Shown: piece by piece, positions 1 through 5,490 of the stretch | Numbering within the stretch: the first letter of the stretch is position 1 | How the letters are laid out: every line of letters starts with the position of its first letter | Notes under the pieces: generated by a model | Seen by the model: the letters and a program-made list of their open reading frames with translations, nothing else | What the model was told of the DNA's origin: nothing | Database searches by the model: none | Assembly (NCBI GenBank): GCA_031254795.1 | Contig: JAIRTS010000130.1 | Span: 1-6,255, forward strand | DNA length: 6,255 nt | From: Treponema sp. | GTDB lineage: Bacteria > Spirochaetota > Spirochaetia > Treponematales > Breznakiellaceae | Direction of reading: 5' to 3' | Made by a program: the position numbers and the translations under genes

Positions 1-10
1 TTTGAAGAAA

Positions 11-22
11 TTTTGTACAAAA
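11..22. promoter_or_regulatory. Operator-like 12-bp palindrome TTTTGTACAAAA
   Basis: This is a perfect 12-bp inverted repeat with no loop, 24 bp upstream of the -35 box at 47-52. Its size and position would suit a dimeric repressor or activator site. No cognate regulator is encoded in the window, and an AT-rich palindrome of this length can occur by chance, so the regulatory reading is only a suggestion. Confidence 0.2.
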
Positions 23-46
23 AGCGCGTGTTTAGGCGTTAGGTAC

Positions 47-74
47 TTGACAAAGCGGGATTCGGCGTCATAAT
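47..74 (+). promoter_or_regulatory. Near-consensus sigma70 promoter ahead of the heptamer array
   Basis: A perfect -35 hexamer TTGACA (47-52) is followed after 16 bp by CATAAT (69-74), which matches the -10 consensus at five of six bases. Transcription is predicted to start near 81, inside the heptamer array, so the array would be the 5' end of the RNA. No protein gene follows for at least 500 bp, which makes such a strong promoter notable. A change in array length would alter the initially transcribed sequence but not the core promoter, although the last base of the -10 box is the first base of the array. Confidence 0.55.
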
Positions 75-160
75 CGCTTGTCGCTTGTCGCTTGTCGCTT
101 GTCGCTTGTCGCTTGTCGCGTGTCGCTTGTCGCTTGTCGCTTGTCGCTTGTCGCTTGTCG
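74..160 (+). repeat. Heptanucleotide tandem array (TCGCTTG), 12 units plus 3 nt
   Basis: Twelve head-to-tail 7-bp units cover 74-157, followed by a partial TCG. Eleven units are identical; the seventh (116-122) is TCGCGTG, a single T-to-G change. Because 7 is not a multiple of 3, all reading frames of the array cycle through the same heptapeptide (S-L-V-A-C-R-L on the plus strand, Q-A-T-S-D-K-R on the minus strand) and none contains a stop. The near-perfect identity points to recent expansion or ongoing slippage. It is not a CRISPR array: there are no spacers and the unit is far too short. Heptamer simple repeats are known in some bacteria, for example the STRR elements of cyanobacteria; whether this one has relatives elsewhere cannot be told from the window. 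Confidence 0.97.
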
Positions 161-232
161 GGAGATATGTGTTTGTATGGCTGCTGGCGTCCGAAGCATA
201 AGAATATTATATCCGGCATTGAAAATTTACGC

Positions 233-272
233 AAGCGGGAATTTCGAGCTTTCCAGCGAAAAATTTCCGCTT
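233..272 (+). repeat. Long imperfect hairpin, reused as a short repeat at 404-416
   Basis: The arm at 233-246 (AAGCGGGAATTTCG) pairs with 257-272 through 14 base pairs, one of them G-U, with a two-A bulge on the right arm and a 10-nt loop (247-256). The right arm (261-272) is also a perfect inverted match to 404-415, and the left arm matches 404-416 at 12 of 13 positions, so this short element occurs three times within 190 bp. It lies inside the candidate transcript. No T-run follows, so it is not a terminator. Confidence 0.5.
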
Positions 273-333
273 TTGGCGGGTGACAACGGCTTGCGGGGTG
301 TCCCGCAGACTGCTCCAGCCAAGTTTGGGGGTT

Positions 334-361
334 GTCAGGGGGCGTATGCCCCCTGACTTTT
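334..361 (+). terminator. Intrinsic-terminator-like hairpin with T4
   Basis: A perfect 10-bp stem has arms GTCAGGGGGC (334-343) and GCCCCCTGAC (348-357) with loop GTAT, followed by TTTT (358-361). On the other strand the stem is followed by AACCCCC, so termination would be on the plus strand. The U-tract is short, so efficiency may be modest, but the stem is very stable. It would end the transcript that begins at the array. Confidence 0.55.
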
Positions 362-430
362 ACCGGAGGCGGCCCGCCTTCTTGCGTACGGCGCGTTCCC
401 TATAAGCGGAAATTTCTGTCTGCCATTAGG

Positions 431-460
431 CGCAAAGCGAGTCCAAGCGGACGCCTTGCG
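431..460. repeat. Imperfect intergenic hairpin of REP type
   Basis: CGCAA (431-435) pairs with TTGCG (456-460). After an A-C mismatch, GCG (437-439) pairs with CGC (452-454), and after a 2-nt bulge TCC (442-444) pairs with GGA (449-451) around loop AAGC. This gives 11 base pairs in 30 nt. It has no T-run on either side. The form resembles dispersed palindromic intergenic repeats, but only one copy is seen in this window. Confidence 0.35.
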
Positions 461-508
461 AATCTGACCGGCGGCAATGGCATCTGTTATGCTTTCAGGC
501 TCGGTTTT

Positions 509-539
509 AACCGCGCCCTTGAGTATGGCGGCGGTTTTT
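509..539 (+). terminator. Second plus-strand terminator-like hairpin
   Basis: AACCGCGCC (509-517) pairs with GGCGGCGGTT (527-536) with one bulged G and a 9-nt loop, and the right arm runs into a T-run (535-539). The opposite strand has A rather than T after the stem, so it points rightward, away from the minus-strand gene that ends at 584. It may back up the terminator at 334-361, or end a transcript starting between the two. No protein gene is visible between them. Confidence 0.45.
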
Positions 540-567
540 ATAATACATAAATTCGTTTGTGGAAGCG

Positions 568-586
568 GCGGGCTATGCTATTCTTA
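568..586 (+). repeat. Near-copy of the promoter core found at 5764-5782
   Basis: The 19-mer GCGGGCTATGCTATTCTTA matches 5764-5782 at 17 of 19 positions, with a perfect 13-nt core TATGCTATTCTTA. At 5764 the same words form the -10 region of the aldo/keto reductase promoter. Here a weak TTGTGG (557-562) lies 16 bp before TATTCT (579-584), so it could be a plus-strand promoter firing antisense into the 3' end of the large minus-strand gene, whose stop codon is at 584-586. It may equally be a relic of a promoter or a coincidence of AT-rich consensus. Confidence 0.35.
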
Positions 587-3367
587 CACCAGCATATATT
601 CTTTAGCCGTATGAACCAGAGCGTTGTTCCAGTAGGGGCGGTTCAGAAAGCCCCTGCGGGCTTCCGGGTCGTCTATTTTCAGGCTGCGTTGCTGGAGCCG
701 CCTGAACGCGGCGCCGACAACTGTATTTATATCAATAAGCGACGCGCCCGCTTCACGCAAAACACAGTACAAAGCGTAAAAATAGAAGAAATCGCATGTA
801 TCCGCGCCGGAGGGCGTTTCACCAGGCGCCAGCCAGCTCATATCCTTTACGGCTTGTTTTTTATCATCCGGGTTTTCCGAAAATTTGCTGAGCGCGAGGC
901 TATGAAATGCCGAAGCTTTTCTGCCCCAGAAATCCTTTTCGCTCATGCTCAACAATTCGGCTTGGGCAAAGCCGCTGTTCCAGTCAGGACGCTCTGTCCA
1001 TAGGAAATCTTCGCTTGGGATGGACTTGGCTATGGTTTCCGAGAGCTCAAGCGTCTTTTTATAGGCGCCGGTAAGATACGAGGCTTCCGTTTTGAAAAAA
1101 AGAAGCTCAAGATTAGAGGGATCAACGCAGCTGGCGGCGTCGGGCAGGGTGGATGCGTCAGACCTCGCGGCGGTGAAGGTTGAAAAAAACTTCGCGCGGA
1201 ATATCCATGCGTTTATGGTGTTTTTCATGGTGTCTGTCACCGGTTCCGAGAAGCTTTCAAGCGTCTTCTCAAATACATGCAGGGCGTCCTGATAAAATCC
1301 AAATTCAAAACGCAATCTGCCCCGCAAAAAACGGGCGCGATCCGTCCAATTGCCGTATCCCGCGAGAATGGCGTTGTGTTCGGCGTCGCGGACAAGCCGC
1401 TCAGCTTTGGGAAGATCGCCTGCCAGATAGCGGATGTTCGCCGCGTAATACGAGCAAATGGCAAGCTCATTAATGGCGCTCTGCTTTTCGGCGTGTTCAA
1501 CCGCAATGCTGATGTATTCCACAGCCTCGCTCAACATGCCGGCTTGCAGTTTTCCCAGGGCGATGAGTCTGAAAACCTTTGCGGGGCTTGTTTTTCGCTG
1601 GTCATGGTTTATCCGCAACACCTTTTTAAGGATCGCAAACGCCTGCGCTTGCTGTCTGGATCCCACATAATAGCAGGCGCGGTTAATACGAATTTCCATC
1701 TGAAACAACGCCGAGTCTGTGTCCGGCGCGTCGGCGGCAAACTCTTTTTGAACGGCTTTTTTGTCTCCGTGTATCAGCGCGTTAAGAGTTAAAAACAGAA
1801 GCCGCGCCGCAGGCCCCCGTTCCTTGCCGACAATGGCGTTGAAACGGTTTTGGATAATGGAAAAGTGTATTCTTGCGGTTGTTCCGTTGAAAATATCTGA
1901 ACATAGGGCGCTCCAGAGAAGCGTGTCGGAAATGTCGATGCGCAAGTCGGCGAGCGCTTCAACAAGATTAAAACACGCCGAAATTTTGCCGTGGGAGACA
2001 GCTTGAAGCAGGCACGTTTTTACAAAGTCGTAAATCACAGGCTTTCTGTCCCCCAAAAAGCGTTCCGCAAGTATGGTGAAGTTGGGAATGCGCGGAATCG
2101 GATCATCAATGCTGTCAATAACCCCGATACGGGCAAGCTGGGCGAACGTGCGAACCAGCACGGATGGATTTTTGCCGTTTTCCTCAAACAAACGGAGGAA
2201 CTGGTAGCCGGGAAAAAAGTTGCGCAAAAGATTAAACGTATAGGACAATTCCCACAGATCACCCGACATTTCATGAAAATTGATCAAGGGCGCGTCCGTA
2301 TTGTAATCCAGAACAATATTTTTTGAAAAAACAGCATCCCATCTGTTTAAAAACACGCTCTTCTCTTTTTTTTCCGTACAGGTTCCGTACACTGTCACGT
2401 CAAATTTCACCTCGCCGTACACATCAAGAAAAATATCCCTGACCAACATGTCCGCGTTATGCAGATTTTCAAGCGTAATGACAGGACGCGCTTTCTTTTT
2501 TTTCGCTTTTGCGACATACATGTCAACCAGCAACCGGAAAAAACACTTGATAGTCCCGGCAAGCGCCGGCGAGCATTCGGAGCGAAGGCGCTCCCGAAAG
2601 ATGAGTTTTTTCAGCGCGTCCAGATGTTCAAGCCGTTTCCGCCAGTCGTCGGCGTCATTGCAGGCGGTTAAAAATGTATGTAGTTTGGGATTTATCGCAT
2701 CGGCGAATGCGGCAATGGCGCCGCCGTTGCGGTGGAAACGGAGAAGCAGAGGCGGCGCGGTGTTTTCCAATGAGCAGAAACGGTAAACGCCCTCCCGTTT
2801 GCCGATAAAATCCGGTCCGGAAAAAACGAGGTTCTTGCCGGCTTCCTGTTTGATGAGGCGGACGATTTTATCGCTCAAGGGAAACGCGCCGGCGGATCTG
2901 CGGACATTGCGGGAAATGGCTTCAATGCGCTTTATCTGTACGTAGTTTGTTGATCCGGCGCGTACGACAAGTTTGTCGTTAAAGACGCAGTAACTGCCGA
3001 GCGCCTTCTCCATCCCCAAGTCGCACCATATGCCGCTTCCTCCATGCTGGGAAGCGAGCGTCCGGCACACGTTTTCCATTTCAAAGGCAGGAACATCCCT
3101 GCAAATGACGAAAGCGTAGGCGCCGATGGGAACAGGACAGTTTTTTTCCAGCAAATCGCGTCCTGTTTCCAGAACGCTGATAATGTTGAGCCATATTCCC
3201 AGCGATCTCTCGTCAAAGGAAGCGGTGATACACCGATCCTTGATGTGAACGGTTCCATTCGCCGCCTCAAACGCTTTTACGAGTCCGCTTTCCACGTTTA
3301 TGAGGTGTTCCGACCGCGTTCTTTGCAGTTGTGTTCTAAAACGTAAAAAAAACAAGACTTGAATCAC
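584..3367 (-). CDS. Large protein with degenerate P-loop ATPase region and TPR-like repeats
   Basis: The 927-residue product is not tied to a named gene. Residues 1-160 form a mixed alpha/beta N-terminal region of unknown type. Around 181-197 is a Walker A-like loop, G184-x4-G189-K190, but Arg191 stands where Ser/Thr is expected. Residues 295-303 (PVITLENLH) look like a Walker B strand ending in Glu300, and 333-340 (DVTVYGTC) like a sensor-1 strand. Residues 411-440 may be a winged-helix-like linker. From about 565 to 710 there are at least three TPR-like helix pairs (near 600-633, 636-672 and 676-710), and the rest is helical. This order recalls STAND-type or AAA+ regulators with TPR sensors, but nucleotide hydrolysis is doubtful. 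There is no signal peptide, so it is probably cytoplasmic. The start is GTG at 3367: an in-frame TAA lies six codons upstream, and AAGGA (3380-3384) is 12 nt away, longer than usual; TTG at codon 5 is an alternative. It is divergent from the aminopeptidase gene. Confidence 0.85.
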   Translation of the reverse strand: MIQVLFFLRFRTQLQRTRSEHLINVESGLVKAFEAANGTVHIKDRCITASFDERSLGIWLNIISVLETGRDLLEKNCPVPIGAYAFVICRDVPAFEMENVCRTLASQHGGSGIWCDLGMEKALGSYCVFNDKLVVRAGSTNYVQIKRIEAISRNVRRSAGAFPLSDKIVRLIKQEAGKNLVFSGPDFIGKREGVYRFCSLENTAPPLLLRFHRNGGAIAAFADAINPKLHTFLTACNDADDWRKRLEHLDALKKLIFRERLRSECSPALAGTIKCFFRLLVDMYVAKAKKKKARPVITLENLHNADMLVRDIFLDVYGEVKFDVTVYGTCTEKKEKSVFLNRWDAVFSKNIVLDYNTDAPLINFHEMSGDLWELSYTFNLLRNFFPGYQFLRLFEENGKNPSVLVRTFAQLARIGVIDSIDDPIPRIPNFTILAERFLGDRKPVIYDFVKTCLLQAVSHGKISACFNLVEALADLRIDISDTLLWSALCSDIFNGTTARIHFSIIQNRFNAIVGKERGPAARLLFLTLNALIHGDKKAVQKEFAADAPDTDSALFQMEIRINRACYYVGSRQQAQAFAILKKVLRINHDQRKTSPAKVFRLIALGKLQAGMLSEAVEYISIAVEHAEKQSAINELAICSYYAANIRYLAGDLPKAERLVRDAEHNAILAGYGNWTDRARFLRGRLRFEFGFYQDALHVFEKTLESFSEPVTDTMKNTINAWIFRAKFFSTFTAARSDASTLPDAASCVDPSNLELLFFKTEASYLTGAYKKTLELSETIAKSIPSEDFLWTERPDWNSGFAQAELLSMSEKDFWGRKASAFHSLALSKFSENPDDKKQAVKDMSWLAPGETPSGADTCDFFYFYALYCVLREAGASLIDINTVVGAAFRRLQQRSLKIDDPEARRGFLNRPYWNNALVHTAKEYMLV

Positions 3368-3390
3368 TTTTTCACAATTTCCTTATAAAA

Positions 3391-3419
3391 ATGATAACGC
3401 AAACAACGCTTTTTTGCAA
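3391..3419 (-). promoter_or_regulatory. Sigma70-type promoter of the TPR-protein gene
   Basis: Read on the minus strand, TTGCAA (3414-3419) and TATCAT (3391-3396) are 17 bp apart. They match four and five of six consensus bases. Transcription would start near 3384, only about 17 nt before the GTG, so the AAGGA ribosome-binding sequence would lie at the very 5' end of the mRNA. Confidence 0.5.
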
Positions 3420-3445
3420 TAGCGAGTAGAAATCCATCACGCCCC

Positions 3446-3474
3446 TAGTCCGGCGCTTTCGTCTTCGCTATACT
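3446..3474 (+). promoter_or_regulatory. Promoter of the aminopeptidase gene, predicting a leaderless mRNA
   Basis: TATACT (3469-3474) matches the -10 consensus at five of six bases. The -35 position (3446-3451, TAGTCC) is weak. Only 7 nt separate the -10 box from the ATG at 3482, so transcription should start on or within a base or two of the start codon. Consistently, no AGGAG-like sequence precedes the ATG. The pairing of a good -10 box with a missing ribosome site is the argument for a leaderless transcript. Confidence 0.45.
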
Positions 3475-3481
3475 GTACCGT

Positions 3482-4585
3482 ATGAAAAACCACGTCTTCT
3501 TTGCATGGTCGGCTTTGCCCGCGCTGGTGGCGTTTGTTCTGATCTTCATCACGCTGCTGTGCTTTTCAGGCTGCTACACCCTGAAACAGGGTTTTATCCT
3601 GCTGGGTTATCTTTCAAAAGCGATTCCGCTGGAAAAGCTGTCCACGGATCCTGCGGAACGCCGTTTTGTGGAGCGAGTGGAGGACATCCGCCGTTTTTCC
3701 AAAGAAGAGCTGGGGCTGAAACAGAACAAGAACTATACAACCTATGTATCCATTGACCGCGACTACCTTGCGGCGGTGGTGTCCGCCGCTCAACCGGACG
3801 CCTTCGTCTCATATGAGTGGCATTTTCCTCTAGTGGGCACCGTTCCTTATAAAGGCTTTTTCAAGGCGGAAGACGCGCGCGCGGAAGCGGAGCAACTCAA
3901 AAAGAAAGGGCTGGACGTATGGGTACGAGGAGTGGACGCCTTCAGCGCCCTGGGCTGGTTCAAAGATCCTCTGTATTCGTACATGAAAAACTATCCAACG
4001 TACCATCTGGCCGATCTTTTGATCCATGAGCAACTGCACGCCACTGTGTATCTCCCCGGACAATCCCAGTTTAACGAGGAGTTGGCCGAGTTTGTCGGCG
4101 GCGAGGGAGCGCGGCTCTACATGGAAAAAACCTTCGGCGGCGACTCGCCGGAATACCGCGCCATGCTTGACGACAAAGCGGACAGCGCGGCTTTTGTCTC
4201 CTTTATCTGCGGTCTCACCGCCGAATTGGACGCGCTCTATCAGGAGGCGCGTCCCCGTGAGGAAAAACTGCGGGAAAAAGAGCGTGTCATAGCCCGCGCC
4301 CAAGAACAATTTGCGGCGGAGTATGAACAGCGGTTTCGGGGAGAAAATTACCGCTTTTTTTCATCCATGACCATAAACAACGCTTATCTGGAACTATACC
4401 GCTTGTATTATTCCGGCGGAGATTATCTCGCGTCCCTGTACGAACGCTCCGGCAAAGACCTCCGACGTCTTATTGCGGCGGCGGTCTCCATCAAGCGCAA
4501 CGGCAAAAGCGGCGATCCCCGAACCGCGCTTGAAGCCGCGCTATTCGGATCGGAATCGGAGGCCGCTGGTGGGCGCAACCTTTAA
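3482..4585 (+). CDS. Putative lipoprotein zinc aminopeptidase (COG4324 / PF10023)
   Basis: The 367-residue product starts with a short positive N-region, a hydrophobic segment (about residues 5-27) and the lipobox FSGC with Cys31. It is therefore probably a lipoprotein anchored facing the periplasm; Phe at -3 is more typical of the relaxed spirochaetal lipobox. The body follows the predicted aminopeptidase family COG4324: an early YLSKAIPLEKL segment, VPYKGFF, a SALGWFKDPL segment, the zinc motif H182-E-Q-L-H186 with Glu183 as catalytic base, and F197-NEELAEF, which should supply the third zinc ligand. Near 299 the C-terminal signature NNAYLELYRLY is also present. A charged, coiled-coil-like stretch covers about 256-285. 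Full family length is present. ATG 3482 is the only standard start between an in-frame TAG at 3446 and the signal peptide. The peptide substrate is unknown; the family assignment is from remembered motifs. It converges on birA with a 9-nt gap. Confidence 0.88.
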   Translation: MKNHVFFAWSALPALVAFVLIFITLLCFSGCYTLKQGFILLGYLSKAIPLEKLSTDPAERRFVERVEDIRRFSKEELGLKQNKNYTTYVSIDRDYLAAVVSAAQPDAFVSYEWHFPLVGTVPYKGFFKAEDARAEAEQLKKKGLDVWVRGVDAFSALGWFKDPLYSYMKNYPTYHLADLLIHEQLHATVYLPGQSQFNEELAEFVGGEGARLYMEKTFGGDSPEYRAMLDDKADSAAFVSFICGLTAELDALYQEARPREEKLREKERVIARAQEQFAAEYEQRFRGENYRFFSSMTINNAYLELYRLYYSGGDYLASLYERSGKDLRRLIAAAVSIKRNGKSGDPRTALEAALFGSESEAAGGRNL

Positions 4586-4609
4586 GGAGAAGGTTTACCC
4601 GCGCGGGTA
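4577..4609. other. Inverted repeats at the convergent gene ends
   Basis: AACCTT (4577-4582) and AAGGTT (4590-4595) form a 6-bp stem with a 7-nt loop that spans the stop codon of the aminopeptidase gene and the 9-nt gap. Next to it TACCCGCGCGGGTA (4596-4609) is a perfect 14-nt palindrome covering the last codons and stop of the biotin ligase gene. Neither is followed by a T-run, so intrinsic termination is not well supported. The palindrome could stall polymerase or bind a protein. Both are within or next to coding sequence, so chance is a fair alternative. Confidence 0.25.
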
Positions 4610-5446
4610 CACATCCAACTCGCCCGTCAAAAAGGCTTCAACTTCGCCGGCGCTGGCGGCGCCACTATTCCTTAAAAGCAGCAGGGAGCCGTCTTCGCCG
4701 ACACCGTGGAGGATACCTTCAACCACCTCGCCTGAATCGGCTTTGCCCACGATAAAGCGCGTCTCCGCGCCCTTCAGGTAGAGCCGCCGGGAAAGCCGCT
4801 CCCTCCATGAATCGTCCGCTTGCCGCGCTTCACGGTACAGATGCGAAAGAAACTTTTCAAGCAGCCGAAACCGGTTGTCGCTTTCCAACGCCGCGCCGCA
4901 GGCAAGCGCGATGCTGGTCGCCTTTTCCCGCAAGTCATCTGGAAATTGGGTTTGCGCCACATTCACCCCAATGCCGGTGAACACGGTTTTGCCGTCGCTC
5001 TCGCAGAGGATGCCCGCGACTTTCCTCGCGCTGGACGCGCCGGCAGACGCGCCGGACGCAGAGGACGCGGCGCTTGGGCAAAGCATAATGTCGTTGGGCC
5101 ATTTCACCAACGCCGCAGGCCGAGCGTCGCACGGCGAGTCCGCGATAAAGTCTTCTACGGCGAACGCCACGGCAAGCCCCACTTTTAGGGCGAGCGGCTT
5201 GGGAATATCCTGAAAACCGTTGTACCGCAGCAAAACCGTACAATACAAATTGCCGGGATCAGAGCGCCACACTCTTTCTGGCGTCCTCCCTCTGCCCACG
5301 CTTTGGCTGCCGGCCACGATTACGGTTCCATGCGGAAGGCCTTGCGCCGCAAGCTCGCGAGACGCGTCCATCGTGCTGGAAACCGTTTCCATGTGGAAGA
5401 CAGGCGCATTGTCAAAAGGATTTTTTATAGAAATTGTGTCCATCAT
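4595..5446 (-). CDS. birA: Biotin--[acetyl-CoA-carboxylase] ligase, catalytic form without DNA-binding domain
   Basis: This 283-residue enzyme makes biotinyl-AMP from biotin and ATP and transfers biotin to a lysine of carrier proteins such as the acetyl-CoA carboxylase BCCP subunit (EC 6.3.4.15), in the cytoplasm. The substrate motif SSTMDAS is at 23-29, the biotinyl-AMP loop GRGR at 51-54 (followed by TP where E. coli has RG), SDPGNLYCT at 62-70, KWPND at 115-119 with Lys115 matching the essential lysine, KVAGIL at 142-147, and GIGVNV at 158-163. A C-terminal SH3-like segment (GEVVEGILHGVGEDGSLLLL) is near 240-260. There is no N-terminal helix-turn-helix, so it is a monofunctional (class I) ligase that does not itself repress biotin genes. 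An Ala/Ser-rich insertion lies at 124-140. Two adjacent ATGs are possible: 5446, or 5443, for which GGAG (5451-5454) sits at a better 7-nt spacing. Confidence 0.95.
   Translation of the reverse strand: MMDTISIKNPFDNAPVFHMETVSSTMDASRELAAQGLPHGTVIVAGSQSVGRGRTPERVWRSDPGNLYCTVLLRYNGFQDIPKPLALKVGLAVAFAVEDFIADSPCDARPAALVKWPNDIMLCPSAASSASGASAGASSARKVAGILCESDGKTVFTGIGVNVAQTQFPDDLREKATSIALACGAALESDNRFRLLEKFLSHLYREARQADDSWRERLSRRLYLKGAETRFIVGKADSGEVVEGILHGVGEDGSLLLLRNSGAASAGEVEAFLTGELDVYPRG
5034..5057. repeat. 12-bp tandem repeat inside birA
   Basis: GACGCGCCGGCA (5034-5045) and GACGCGCCGGAC (5046-5057) are adjacent copies differing at the last two bases, and a further GACGCGG follows shortly after. 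They encode part of the Ala/Ser/Gly-rich insertion between the KWPND and KVAGIL motifs. The period is four codons, so loss or gain of a unit keeps the frame. This is a likely slippage origin for the insertion. Confidence 0.7.
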
Positions 5447-5490
5447 GCCACTCCAAGCTCCTTGTTTTTTCCGTCCAATGACATAATACG

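Larger units (their letters stand above)
81..361 (+). ncRNA. Candidate structured transcript from array promoter to terminator
   Basis: The promoter at 47-74 and the terminator-like hairpin at 334-361 would delimit an RNA of about 280 nt. Its 5' third is the UCGCUUG repeat. Downstream are a 14-bp imperfect hairpin (233-272), a 6-bp hairpin TGCGGG/CCCGCA with loop GTGT (292-307) and the terminal hairpin with four U residues. Small frames exist: ATG 167 to 283 (38 aa; GGGAG ends only 2 nt before the ATG) and ATG 177 to 356 (59 aa; GGGAG is 12 nt away and the stop lies in the terminator stem). Neither has normal ribosome-site spacing or a recognisable domain, so a non-coding or leader RNA is the preferred reading. 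Expression is not shown by the sequence. Confidence 0.3.
1..583. other. Gene-free, structure-rich region at the left edge
   Basis: No reading frame here looks like a real protein. The frames that stay open run through a tandem heptamer, lack a well-spaced ribosome binding site, and end inside a hairpin. The stretch instead holds a palindrome, a strong promoter, the heptamer array, several hairpins and two plus-strand terminator-like structures, each listed separately. It also contains three copies of a short element: AAGCGGGAATTTC at 233-245, AAGCGGAAATTTC at 404-416, and an inverted copy at 261-272. That repetition suggests a dispersed intergenic repeat family or decayed mobile DNA, but this is inference. 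No minus-strand terminator for the 927-residue protein gene was recognised. Confidence 0.6.

Noticed and set aside
74..160. CRISPR array
   Set aside because: The unit is 7 bp and directly contiguous, with no spacers and no cas genes in the window. It is a simple tandem repeat.
332..550. 72-residue plus-strand frame across two hairpins
   Set aside because: It starts with TTG next to the terminator stem, has no ribosome binding site and no recognisable domain, and runs through palindromes. Non-coding repeat DNA explains it better.
557..1003. 148-residue plus-strand frame
   Set aside because: It lies antisense to the C-terminal part of the 927-residue protein gene, starts with TTG without a ribosome site, and shows no recognisable domain.
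1277..1792. 171-residue plus-strand frame
   Set aside because: It is fully antisense to the TPR-like region of the minus-strand gene. The minus strand has an uninterrupted 927-codon frame with sensible repeats, so this is a shadow.
3830..4309. 159-residue minus-strand frame
   Set aside because: It is antisense to the aminopeptidase core with the HEQLH and NEELAE motifs. It has no own signals.
4583..4594. AAGGAG sequence as a ribosome site for a gene after 4595
   Set aside because: No plus-strand gene follows. The downstream DNA is the minus-strand biotin ligase, which has clear family motifs.
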